The notes beneath the pieces were generated by a model that saw nothing but the letters and a program-made list of their open reading frames with translations, ran no database searches and was not told the origin of the DNA. The translations under genes were made by a program, and so were the position numbers. DNA of 64,000 bases from positions 1,302,001 to 1,366,000 of the forward strand of contig JAUIZM010000024.1 of assembly GCA_030848705.1 (NCBI GenBank), read 5' to 3'. Positions 50,576 to 60,220 of the stretch are shown here, piece after piece. This stretch comes from Heracleum sosnowskyi (taxonomy: Eukaryota > Streptophyta > Magnoliopsida > Apiales > Apiaceae). Within the stretch, counting starts at the first letter, position 1. The number at the start of each line of letters is the position of its first letter.

Positions 50576-51496
50576 AATTACTTCTGATCTTAGAGAAAAT
50601 CACCCGCCCTTATCATAGGGCATTTATAAAAACCTGGCTTATAACTGATATCCCATATCTAGCTTATAAGCCAATTACCAAATCATTTCCAAGTAATAAC
50701 CTTCGAATGAGGTAATATTCAAATAACATTACTCAAATCATTTCCAAGTAATTAATATAATTAATGTTTAATAATAGTAGTCCTCAAAATAATTAGTACT
50801 CTGCCGCTGGAATTTCTCCGGGTTTCCACGACTATCTCTATATCTTAAAATACTGACTCCCGGCCTAGAGTCGAAAACAAGAAGTATGCTCTTATCTCTA
50901 GAGCTACAAGGTACACCGGTTTATAACTACTTTATCTCAAAGCTCATATATAAACCCAAAATCAAACTCTATTTTACACAATATATAACATGTATCGCAA
51001 AACTGTATAACTCCCTACATGGCAAAAACAGTATTATATAATCAATACTTCGAAATATAGATTTAGAAAACTTGCCTGATGCTCGAGAAGTGATAGGGGT
51101 TCGCGACGATGTCGGACAATCTAGACAAAGTCAAAGAAAACGCACGATTAATCCCCTGGATAATCCACTTGTACTCAATGCTTAAACACGTAAGCGAAAC
51201 ACAACCAAGGCATTACTAGCTCGTTATAGGCTCATACTAAGTCCATGCTAATCGACAATTACTTAAGTCGTAGGTTTAGTCCGAAATCGATCCTCGAATA
51301 CAAGTTATACTTAACCATTTACTCCGTAGATTACTAATATGACTTCGGAATATCCACACTACGTCTCGTACATAGGTGGCATGAAAAATTTTCTTAACCC
51401 TCAAAATCACTATTCATCCACCAAATTCATTATTCACTGATGCACTTAATCATAATAAGAAAAGTTTTAATTTTACCAAAAATTCGGGTTATTACA
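50576..51496 (-). mobile_element. Gypsy-type LTR fragment in reverse orientation, LTR start at 51496
   Basis: Read on the minus strand from 51496, the sequence starts TGTAATAACCCGAATTTTTG, the usual form of the 5' end of many plant gypsy LTRs. It continues as low-coding sequence with a TTTATATATGAG TATA-like site (near 50943-50955). No internal gag-pol was seen, so it is a partial or solo LTR. The other end was not identified; it may run into the AT-rich repeat at 50216-50575. No target duplication was recognised. Confidence 0.55.
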
Positions 51497-51733
51497 GAAG
51501 TGTACTTTGCATTGGGAGCCATTAAAATGGTCACTGGAAATAAGGAAACATTCCAATTTCCAATTAGGTTCTTGAGTGGGTTCATAATAAGCATGAAGAC
51601 AAAAGACAAGATCTCCAAGGACCATTGGACAAAAGGGATGAAAAGCAAGCTACTGGCAATTACCTTTAGTGTATTCTAGAGTAGTCAAAATAGCATTGTA
51701 AACTTGGGATTTATAACCAAGTGTAGCAGTTCA
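51497..51733 (+). mobile_element. Fragment of a second LTR family, related to 59936-60170
   Basis: From GAAGTGTACTTTGCATTGG to CCAAGTGTAGCAGTT it is roughly 80 percent identical by eye to 59936-60170. It includes the TTTATAACCAAGTGTAG promoter-like stretch. The left edge abuts the reverse gypsy LTR at 51496 and the right edge abuts the TG start of the copia LTR at 51734, consistent with nested insertions. A reading frame of 79 codons over it (51440-51679) is discussed under findings. Confidence 0.68.
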
Positions 51734-51755
51734 TGTTAGATCAGAATTCAATGAT

Positions 51756-51880
51756 CGTCAGGAGCTAGACTCAACTGATCAGGATTACTGACGTCATCAG
51801 GATTACATGGTCGTCAGGATCAAGATGCATCAGGACTGGGATCAAGTTTGATCATCAGGACTGGAAGCTGATCAGGATTC
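51756..51880 (+). promoter_or_regulatory. Cluster of TCAGGA repeats in LTR U3
   Basis: TCAGGA occurs about seven times in 125 bp, mostly as ATCAGGATT, GTCAGGAT or ATCAGGACTGG. The cluster lies about 150-280 bp upstream of the TATA box, the position of enhancer repeats in plant LTRs. Function is inferred. Confidence 0.6.
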
Positions 51881-52032
51881 CTACTTCGAGTTATATTTAG
51901 AGTCTAGTTAAACATGGAAGTTTATTCTGTCAGTTCCTGGTTTGTAGAATGTAGCTATCGATTAAGGATATGTTTCAATCTTTGTAATTGATTAGGACTT
52001 ATCTTAAACATTGATAGAGAAGCTGTGTGTAC

Positions 52033-52040
52033 TATATAAA
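52033..52040 (+). promoter_or_regulatory. LTR TATA box
   Basis: TATATAAA lies in ACTATATAAACACAG, 118 bp before the AATAAA signal of the same LTR. Confidence 0.75.
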
Positions 52041-52261
52041 CACAGTTTAGGTTTTGGTTTAACAACCAATATTACACTCGAGTATTTGTGTAACCTAGCA
52101 GCTCTCAAGAACATCAGAATTTCTTGAGAGAGTTTGTAACAGTTTTATATCAGATTTAATAAAGCTGTTATTGATCTTTCATATTTATGTTATATAAAGT
52201 CGAGAATCTTATACAATTGTATTCAACCCCCTTCTACAATTGTTATTTACTGGGCAACAAT

Positions 52262-52273
52262 TGGTATCAGAGC
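52262..52273 (+). other. Primer binding site complementary to initiator-Met tRNA
   Basis: TGGTATCAGAGC lies two bases after the LTR end. It is the standard plant copia PBS that pairs with the 3' end of tRNA-iMet to prime minus-strand cDNA synthesis. Confidence 0.95.
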
Positions 52274-52308
52274 AAACTGATTTATTTTTGAATCAGAGAC
52301 GATCTAAG

Positions 52309-54621
52309 ATGTCGACAACCAAGTATGAAAGCATGAAGATTCCCATCTTGAAGATATCAGAATATCCTACATGGAGGGTAAAGATGCTGATGTACCTGGA
52401 GGCTATGGATCCTGACTACTTGGACAGGATTCGTGATGGACCATATATACCTACAAAGTTCGTAGAACGAACAGAAACTGTACCTGAACATTATGTGGTC
52501 AAAGCCAAAAGTGAATGGACTCCAGAAGAAAAAGCTCATGTACTCAGGGAACCAAAGATAAAGAATATCTTGCACAATAGCCTTGATGCCGTCATGTCAA
52601 ACAGAGTGATTGCATGCAAGTCTTCAAAAGAAATCTGGGATACTTTGGAAACTCAGTGCCAGGGATCTGCATCTGTCAAGAAGAACAGAAGGGCTCTTTT
52701 TATTCAAGAATATGAACAATTCGATGCAAGACCTGATGAGAGCTTGACTGATCTATATGATAGATTTCTGACACTATTGAACAACTTATCTTTAGTTGAC
52801 AAAGTATATGAAACTGAAGATTCAAACACCAAGTTTCTAAGAGCTTTACCTGAAGAATGGGACACTCAGACCTCAATCATTAGACACTAGTATGATCTGA
52901 ACATTGTGTCTCTTGATGAAATCTATGGGATGCTAAGAACTCATGATCTTGAAGTTCAACAGAGAAAGAACAAGAAAAGCAGCAAGGCAAAATCAATTGC
53001 TTTGAAAGAAGAGGCTAAATCAAAAGGAAAAGCTATGGAGGTCTGTAGAAGGAAAACAAGAGTAGCTGAGTCAGATCCTGAAGACTCTTCATCAGATTCT
53101 GATGGCAATCCTGATGCTAATAATGATGATGATTCTTCTAATTCAGACATGGAAGAGATGGTTGCTATGATTGTCAGAAACTTCAGAAGGATGAAGTTCA
53201 GGAAGAATAGAAGACAAGGCAATTTTCAGAAAAAGACCTTCAATGCAGACAAAGACAAGTATATCAAAAAGGACAGCAATGGTAGCAAATTTGACAAGTC
53301 AAAGGTTAGATGCTATAAGTGTAATGGTATGGGTCACTTTGCTTCTGAGTGCAACAAGACGAAGGCACTCATCACATCAAGCAAGGATTGGATGGACTCT
53401 TCCTCAGAATCTGATACTGAGGTAGTCAACTATGCTTTAATGGCCAATGCTGATGTAACTGCTGCTCCTGATGATAAGGTACTGAATACTATCTTTGATT
53501 TTGATACTGATAATGCTTCTGAGTTAAGACGTTTTCTAAAGTCATTACATATAAGCTTTAGAAGTCAAACTGCTGAAAATACTAGAATCTTATCTGAGAT
53601 GTCTGAACTTAGAAAAAGGAATGAGATAGTAGAAGATGAATTTTCTCGTATGCAAGAAGTACAAAAAGAATGTGATAATGCTAAACACATGCACTTAGAG
53701 ATGAAATCTAAATGTACTTCCCTTATAAAAGAACTTGAATATGCTAATGAGAAAATCAGAACCTGGACAGACTCTGGTAGGAAATTTCATGAGATTAATA
53801 CCTCTAAGAATTGGAAAGAGTGTCTAGGATATAAGTCAGATGAAGATAAGAAATTGAAAGAGAAAATTGTCATTGATGAGACAGTCAGTCCAAAGACCTA
53901 TAGACATGTTATAGACACAACCAAATCTAAGATTACTCCTGTTAATTTTGTTTTTGGTAAGGATTCCAATTCTACTTTTGAAAAGGGATCTACTTATACT
54001 CAAGGAATTAAAATTATAAAGTCTAAACCTGTCATGAATAAAGTCTCTAAGAATGTAGGTCTATTGTCTCAAAAACAGCTTAAGGATAAAATCTGTGAGG
54101 TTACAGATAAGGAAAAGGAAGCTACTGTCAAGAGAAACAGGAATGGTAAAGTTGGGATCAATAAAGAGAATGGTTATAAATATATCCCAAATGCACCTAG
54201 AAAGAGTTGTTTTAACTGTGGTAACTCTAATCATCTTGCTATTGATTGTAAGAAGAGTAAGAAGAAGATTGCTGAAATTCCTAAATCTGATGTTAGGAAT
54301 AAATCAGTATCTTATAAACCACAGAAGTCCTGTTTTCATTGTGGTAGTGTATGACATTCTATTTATACTTGTAAAGAGTATCATGATTTGTACTATAACT
54401 TTTATGATCCATTGCCTAAGTTTGAAAGTAGTACAAAGTCTGATAGAATTGAGAATGTCATAGTGAAGCATGCTTTTGTTAATACTGATACTGACAAAGC
54501 AAATCCTGATGGAGTAAATCCTGTCAGGACTGCTAAGGTCAGAGAGTCTTCTGCTTCTAAAATTAATAAATTGCATGAAAAAGGAACCCAACATGTATGG
54601 GTTCCTAAGTGTTCTAACTAG
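52309..54621 (+). pseudogene. gag: copia Gag (nucleocapsid polyprotein), broken by two nonsense codons
   Basis: Gag packages the element RNA into virus-like particles. The start is taken at ATG 52309, the first Met after the primer site in a fair context; an upstream in-frame Met at 52240 lies inside the LTR. The N-terminal half has the copia Gag fold signature (PTWRVKMLMYLEAMD, then KEIWDTLETQCQG). An acidic serine/aspartate stretch follows, then a zinc knuckle at about 53311-53352 (CYKCNGMGHFASEC), a coiled coil at about 53560-53770, a second knuckle near 54209-54250 (CFNCGNSNHLAIDC) and a third near 54331-54371. In-frame TAG at 52888-52890 and TGA at 54352-54354 (inside the third knuckle) interrupt it. 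The frame ends at TAG 54619-54621, after the HVWVPKCSN tail. Confidence 0.88.
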
Positions 54622-57600
54622 TGTATTTCTATTCTGATAAGGGAAAAAGGAAAAATGTGTTAGTCATGGATAGTGGATGTTCTGTGCACATGACTGGAAA
54701 CAAAGCCCTGTTATTAGAATATGAGGAAAAAGCTGGCCCAACTGTGTCTTATGGAGATGGCAACATTGGACAAACATTGGGATATGGCAATATAATCATT
54801 GGAAATGTCATCATTGAAAGAGTAGCTCTAGTGAAGGGACTAAAACACAACCTGTTGAGTATTAGTCAAATCACTGACAGAGGTTATCATGTCAATTTCT
54901 ATTCCACTCATTGTGAAGTAGTCAGCAAAGAATCAGGGAAGATTGCATTAACTGGCTACAGGCATGGTAACATATATGAAGCCAACATTCTCACAAATAC
55001 TGATGGCTCCCCTACATGTCTCATCAGTAAAGCTTCAGTAGATGAAAGTTGGAATTGGCACAAGAAGCTTTCTCATCTCAACTTCAGCAATATCAATGAG
55101 TTGGTCAAGAAAGATTTAGTAAGAGGATTACCTAATGTCTTGTACACACCTGATGGACTCTGTGATGCATGTCAGAAAGCAAAACAAAGAAGGACATCAT
55201 TCCAGAGTAAATCAGAATCCTCTATTGAAGAACCATATCACATGCTACATCTTGATCTATTTGGTCCAGTCAATATCATGTCCATCAGTAAGAAAAGGTA
55301 CACTCTTGTAATTGTTGATGAATATTCTAGATTCACCTGGGTGTATTTTTTGCACAGAAAAGATGAAACTCCTGAAGTTCTGTTGGATCATGTGAGAATG
55401 ATTGAGACAACCACAAAGTACAAAGTCAAGATACTGAGAAGTGATAATGGAACTGAATTCAAGAATTCAAAGATGGAAGAGTTCTGCAAATACAAAGGAA
55501 TCATTCAACAATTCTCTGCTCCTGGCACACCCCAACAAAATGGAGTAGTAGAAAGGAAAAATAGAACTCTTATTGAAGCTGGCAGAACTATGTTGGAAGA
55601 AGCTAAATTATCTACATATTTCTGGGCAGAAGTAGTCAACACAGCATGCTATACACAAAATCTCACATTGATAAACAGACATGGTGTTACTCCTTATCAG
55701 TCACTCAAGGAGAAGAAATCAAGTCTGAAGCATTTGCATGTGTTTGGCTGTAAGTGTTTTGTTCTCAGAACTCATCCTGAACAGCTAGGGAAATTTGAAA
55801 CAAAGGCTGATGAGGGAATTTTCATTGGCTATCCTGCATCAAGAGCCTTCAGAGTTTTTAATTTGAGAACAAGAACTGTCATGGAGTCAATACATGTATC
55901 TTTTGATGATAAGAAGATAACTGGAATCATTGAAGACTCTCATGATAGATTGATTTTTGAAAATGAAGCAACCAAGGAACCTGAAGAAAGTGAATCAGAT
56001 TCTGTCAATACATTAGATCCTGATGGGTCACCAAATACTGATGACACACCAGATACTGATGGTGCTAATACTGATGATGCAATCAATAGTAATACAACTA
56101 GTAGTGCTAATGTTGAGGGGGAGCAACACCATTCTACTACAAGTTCAGAGTCAACTCAATCATCAGGACAGAATTCTTCAGATACTGATTCAAGTGATGA
56201 TCCTGATAACTCATCAGGAAGAGATAGCAATAATTCAGGGAGAGCTTCAAATCAAGCAAATTCTTCAAATCAAGATAACACCAATCCAGGGGGAGCATCT
56301 ACTTCAAGAAACAATTTAACACCAGCAAGGAAATGGACAAAAGACCATACTCTTGATTTGATAATTGGAGATCCTGATGCAGGTGTTCAAACTAGAAGTG
56401 CAACTCAGAATGAATGTCTATACAATAACTTTCTATCCAAGGTGGAGCCAAAGAAAGTTGAAGATGCACTTAAAGATGCTGATTGGGTTACTGCAATGCA
56501 AGAAGAACTGAATGAATTTGAAAGGAATGAAGTCTGGAAACTGGTACCAAGACCAAAGAATAGATCAATTGTTGGTACAAAGTAGATTTTCAAGAACAAG
56601 ACTGATTCTGATGGAATCATTATCAGAAACAAAGCTAGACTAGTTTCAAAGGGGTATTCTCAACAAGAGGGAATTGACTATGATGAAACTTTTGCTCCTG
56701 TTGCAAGACTAGAAGCCATCAGGATATTTCTTGCTTATGCAGCTCATAAGAAATTCAAGGTTTTCCAGATGGATGTTAAAAGTGCTTTCTTAAATGGTGA
56801 ACTGGAGGAAGAAGTTTATGTTGAACAACCTCCTGGTTTCATTGATCCTAAATATCCAGATCATGTCTACAGACTGGATAAGGCACTTTATGGACTAAAG
56901 CAAGCTCCAAGAGCATGGTATGAAACCTTAGCTCAATTCTTACTGGAAAGTGGATTCAAAAGAGGTGCTATTGATAAAACTCTATTCTATTTGAATCATG
57001 TTAAGGATTTGCTGTTAGTTCAGATTTATGTTGATGATATCATTTTTGGGTCAACAAACAATAAGCTATGTGAAAAGTTTTCTAAGCTTATGCAGTCAAG
57101 ATATCAAATGAGCATGATGGGAGAAATGAGTTACTTTCTTGGTCTTCAAGTTAAACAGACTGATGAAGGGATTTTTTATCAATCAGTCAAAATATACAAG
57201 GAATTTATTGACAAGGTTTAACATGCAAGATAGTTCTCCTGCTACAACTCCCATAGCTACAGCTACCAAACTTGATCCTGATCAAGGTGCTGAGGTAGAT
57301 GTAACTCACTACAGAGGAATGATTGGCTCTTTATTGTATCTCACTGCAAGTAGACCAGATATCATGTTTGCAACCTGTCGGTGTGCAAGATTTCAAGCAA
57401 AACCAAGAGAACCCCATCTGATTGCAGTCAAAAGAATTTTCAGATATCTCAAAGGCACTCCTTCACTTGGCCTTTGGTATGCAAGGGAATCAGATTTTGG
57501 GTTGTGTGGTTATTCAGATGCTGATTTTGCAGGATGTAAAATAGACAGGAAAAGTACTTCAGGAAGCTGTCAGTTTTTGGGTGGAAGACTAGTTTCATGG

Positions 57601-57975
57601 TTCAGTAAAAAGCAAAAATCTATTTCCACTTCAACTGCAGAAGCTGAGTACATTGCTGCAGGAAGTTATTGTGCTCAGATAATGTGGATGAGAAATCAGT
57701 TGTTAGATTATGGCCTGTCATACTCAAAAATCCATATTTATTGTGATAACCAAAGTGCTATTGCAATGACAGGAAATCCAGTTCAGCATTCTCTTACTAA
57801 ACACATCAGTATTAGATATCACTTTATAAGAGAACAGGTTCTGGAAGGAACAATTGAACTTCACTTTGTTCCTACTGATTAACAACTAGCTGATATATTC
57901 ACCAAGCCACTGCCTGAAGTTACTTTCAATAAATTGGTGAATGAACTTGGAATGATGAACTTTGAGAATTTATGA
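54618..57975 (+). pseudogene. pol: copia Pol (protease, integrase, reverse transcriptase, RNase H), broken
   Basis: Pol copies the element RNA to DNA and integrates it. Domains in order: aspartic protease (DSGCSVHMTG near 54669); integrase zinc motif (HKKLSHLNF to CDACQKAK, about 55060-55185); integrase core (LHLDLFGPV near 55249, RSDNGTEF near 55438, QQNGVVERKNRTL near 55535); a serine/aspartate/asparagine-rich linker (about 56000-56330); reverse transcriptase (FQMDVKSAFLNGE near 56764, YVDDIIFGS at 57027); RNase H (YSDADFAGCKIDRKSTSG near 57511, STAEAEYIAAG near 57637, CDNQSAIAM near 57741). Defects are TAG 56583-56585 where the family has Trp, a T6 run at 57172-57177 that shifts the frame, and TAA 57880-57882 shortly before the true end at TGA 57973-57975. 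Pol lies one frame back from Gag with almost no overlap, probably through an indel near 54616. Confidence 0.9.
57172..57177 (+). other. Frameshifting T run in pol
   Basis: Six T bases follow GATGAAGGGA. Before the run Pol reads in frame 3 (EMSYFLGLQVKQTDEG); after it the family sequence continues in frame 1 (INQSKYTRNLL). One extra T explains the change. Confidence 0.85.
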
Positions 57976-58497
57976 GGAAAGTTACAGAGAGGAAATCCTG
58001 ATAACTGTCACATCCTGATGGTTATTCAGAAAGGTATGTTTTCTTTGATCAAATCCTGATAGGATGCAATCCTGACAGGAAGTCAATTGGTAAAATCCTG
58101 ATGCTCAGATTTTGAAGCTGGTATGAACACCAGAGGTTCTATGCTAATTTGTCATCAACACTCCTGTTAAACTCTGGAAAATAAGATTATTACTTAGTCT
58201 TTGATTAAGTTTTTAGTCTTAATTCCCAGTTTCTATTTCTATCAGAGTTTACTATTCATCATTTTATATATCAATAGCAGTGTTACTAACAAATTGTGCA
58301 GGGAAGTAAAGAAAGAACAAGTTGAGAAAATAGACAAATTTCATTAATTCTTGAAGAAACATTACAAATGAAATAGAAATTACATATTGTTTTCCTAGTC
58401 TATTTTTCTACTCGGGAACACGTGCCCTGCAAATAAGCATGAACGCTCCTGAGAAGCTTCACAGTCCATCAGGAATGGAAGATCTCTTGTTCCATCC
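57976..58497 (+). other. 3' untranslated region of the copia element
   Basis: No plus-strand gene is visible. AATCCTGAT or ATCCTGATG recurs about five times between 57985 and 58105; this is the reverse complement of the ATCAGGATT motif in the LTR U3. The minus strand from 58497 down to about 58260 looks like the 3' tail of the antisense ORF transcript. Confidence 0.6.
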
Positions 58498-58863
58498 TTA
58501 AAGGACAAGGAGAGGAGCAGATGCACTTGAAGGTGGCTCGTCCCCATGACCACCGGGACGCTTCCATGCCTCCAACTTGCAAGACATGCGAGCATCCAAG
58601 ATCCTCTTTTTCCTCCTCTCAAGCTCTCGTACGAGCTCTTCATCCTCATCCTCTTCATCATCCTCATCGTCTTCATCCTCTTCATTGACAAAGATGAGGT
58701 TGTCAAGAGGATTCCAGTCAGGATTGGCCTGCTGGAAGTTATGCCAAAGAACATCGACCATTGCATTAACAAAAGCCTCATGTTCTTGAGGATCAGGAAT
58801 AGGCTGAGGACCCTCTTGCTCTGCAATCTCTGCTAAAGCCTCATCCATCTCTTGCCAAATCAT
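58498..58863 (-). CDS. Antisense ORF of the copia element (acidic protein of unknown function)
   Basis: This minus-strand frame encodes 121 residues. It begins MIWQEMDEALAEIAEQEG, has a conserved-looking middle (DVLWHNFQQANPDWNPLD), a run of about 20 Glu/Asp residues, then a basic helix-like segment (ELERRKKRILDAR) that could be a nuclear localisation signal. A better start lies upstream at 58907-58905 in an excellent context (CCATGGC) but is out of frame with the rest, so the 5' end probably carries a small indel. A TATA-like CTATAAAAGAGAG sits on the minus strand near 59009-58998, about 100 bp before that ATG. Antisense extra ORFs between pol and the 3' LTR are known from several plant LTR retrotransposons, mainly gypsy; I do not recognise this family. 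Confidence 0.55.
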   Translation of the reverse strand: MIWQEMDEALAEIAEQEGPQPIPDPQEHEAFVNAMVDVLWHNFQQANPDWNPLDNLIFVNEEDEDDEDDEEDEDEELVRELERRKKRILDARMSCKLEAWKRPGGHGDEPPSSASAPLLVL

Positions 58864-58907
58864 TTCAAGGTCTACATCAGGTAAGTTATTTGATCGTTGG
58901 CAGCCAT

Positions 58908-59429
58908 GGAGATTTTGAGAATATGAAAGGTTTGATATTTTCTGAAGAAGAGGGTTTTGTGTATTTGTTGGAAAATGATTATTATGATTAACAGTCTCTC
59001 TTTTATAGAGAATGTGTCTTAAGCATGCAGGTCATTTTTTCAATACCGAGGCGACTGTTCAGCTTCTCATAATTACTTTACCTCGTTAATTGGTAAGAAT
59101 GGTTACGTGTTTATTATGCTATTTATTTCGTAATCATATCTTTAAAACAAAATGCATTTATCAGGATTGTCAAAAAAAAATTATTTTCATAAATAAAATT
59201 TTATTTTACTTAATATTAAAAAATTGCATTTTTCAATCCTGATAAGACAAATGGTTTCATAGGAAATGCTTTTATTCCTGATGAGGTTAGGTTTTTCTTA
59301 CATCAGAAAATGCCTACTTATTATGGATTACTTTCTCACGCTATGGGGCAAGGCCAATCACACCTTGTTCCTAACCCAAGCATTCATCCTACACAGTCTA
59401 AACAGTCCATAACCACCTCTGTTAGGAAT
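58908..59429 (+). other. Remaining 3' region of the copia element, no gene seen
   Basis: This is AT-rich non-coding sequence, apart from the antisense promoter region. The element-specific TCCTGAT motif still appears near 59236 and 59276 and ATCAGGATT near 59161, suggesting the sequence up to about 59290 still belongs to the copia element. No clear polypurine tract or matching 3' LTR follows. Confidence 0.5.
58998..59009 (-). promoter_or_regulatory. Candidate TATA box for the antisense ORF
   Basis: Minus-strand CTATAAAAGAGA lies about 95-100 bp upstream of the CCATGGC start at 58907. The spacing leaves room for a leader of roughly 70 bases. Confidence 0.5.
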
Positions 59430-59491
59430 ATGTTGTTCTTGATGATAAACATAAAACACTTAGTAGAATTTGTGTAAAGTCATTTTTGTAG

Positions 59492-59532
59492 CTGTCAACG
59501 AAATGGCATGCTTTGCAGTGTTTCGTTGACAG
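59492..59532. repeat. Inverted repeat in LTR U3 (12-bp arms)
   Basis: CTGTCAACGAAA (59492-59503) is followed after 17 bases by its exact reverse complement TTTCGTTGACAG (59521-59532). Confidence 0.9.
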
Positions 59533-59709
59533 GAAGCTCATCAACGAAATGAGTGTTGTAGCAATTGCATTGTACAATACTTCACAGTATGATAGGCATT
59601 CTGTTATATGTTTTAGATAGGTTTTCTAAGTCATGTTGACTAAGTACTAGATAGGCAAAATAGGTTGGTTAATTGTAAATATATTATGCCTTGTAATTTT
59701 GCCTAAGTG

Positions 59710-59865
59710 AAGACATGTCAACGGTATGAAGATTACTCTGTCAACGGTATGGAATTTACTCATCAACGAAACGAGGGAAACACCATCAACGAAACGAGGG
59801 AAACACCATCAACGGAATGAAGAATAAAGCTATCAACGAAACACATCTCCCTGCTATCAACGAAT
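59710..59865 (+). promoter_or_regulatory. TCAACG(A/G) repeat cluster in LTR U3, including a 23-bp tandem
   Basis: CATCAACGAAACGAGGGAAA starts at 59761 and 59784 (23-bp period), with a variant at 59807. Further TCAACG copies lie near 59717, 59740, 59832 and 59857. The cluster is upstream of the TATA-like site, as expected for enhancer repeats of an LTR. Confidence 0.65.
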
Positions 59866-60220
59866 CATTATTGCTTTTCTATACAGTTGACAAAGTGATA
59901 GTGACAGTTTACTGAACAGATCTAAAGGAGATATGGAAGTGTACTTTGCATTGGAAGCCATCAAAATGGTTACTGGAAATAAGGAAACATTCCAATTTCC
60001 AATAAAGCTCTTGGGAATGATTATAATGAGCATGAAGACAAAAGCAAAGATCTCCAAGGATCATTGGACAAAAGGAATGAAAAGCAAGCTACTGATGGTT
60101 ACTACTATTGTTCTTTAGTTTAGCCAATCGTAGAGTTGTAAACTTGGGCTTATATAACCAAGTGTAGCAGTTACTTTAGATGTAAGAGAAGAAAAACAAA
60201 TAGTTTGTATTAGCTATCTT

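Larger units (their letters stand above)
51734..52259 (+). repeat. 5' LTR of the copia element (526 bp)
   Basis: It starts TGTTAGATCAG and ends GGGCAACA, giving the TG..CA ends and TGTT/AACA inverted termini expected of an LTR. Inside are a TATA box (TATATAAA, 52033-52040) and a polyadenylation signal AATAAA (52158-52163), which place U3, R and U5 in order. The end lies two bases before the primer binding site. U3 holds about seven TCAGGA motifs (51756-51880). Confidence 0.83.
51734..59429 (+). mobile_element. SIRE-like (Sirevirus/Maximus-type) Ty1/copia retrotransposon, degraded, 3' LTR not found
   Basis: Order seen: 5' LTR, initiator-Met tRNA primer site, long Gag with coiled coil and zinc knuckles, protease, integrase, reverse transcriptase, RNase H, then a long 3' region with an antisense ORF. 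Integrase before reverse transcriptase defines copia. The long coiled-coil Gag with two to three CCHC knuckles and the SIRE-like GDGN..LKHNLLSISQ protease region suggest the Sirevirus lineage. Gag-pol carries four stop codons and two frame changes. No copy of the 51734-52259 LTR occurs downstream, so the 3' end is deleted or replaced; the right boundary is set at the next LTR and is provisional. Confidence 0.85.
59430..60220 (+). mobile_element. Truncated LTR of a second family (related to 51497-51733), cut by satellite
   Basis: It starts TGTTAGGAATATG, has a repeat-rich U3 with at least nine TCAACG motifs, a TATA-like CTTATATAACC (near 60151) and AAGTGTAGCAGTTAC downstream of it, then stops at satellite sequence. 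The portion 59936-60170 matches 51497-51733. The TG start suggests a real LTR end, but the sequence before it is not purine-rich, so it need not be a 3' LTR. The R/U5 part is lost. The junction CTATCTTTGAGAGTAACC shows short homology with satellite ATTGAGAGTAACC. Confidence 0.65.

Noticed and set aside
58577..58789. Plus-strand ORF with a long serine run
   Set aside because: The serine run is the complement of the acidic run in the antisense ORF; the minus-strand frame is the better candidate because of its start context and TATA-like site.
51497..60170. Reading 51497-51733 and 59936-60170 as the two LTRs of the copia element
   Set aside because: Similarity stops after GTGTAGCAGTT. The element has its own TG..CA LTR at 51734-52259 with TATA, AATAAA and adjacent primer site, so the two similar pieces are treated as a different LTR family.
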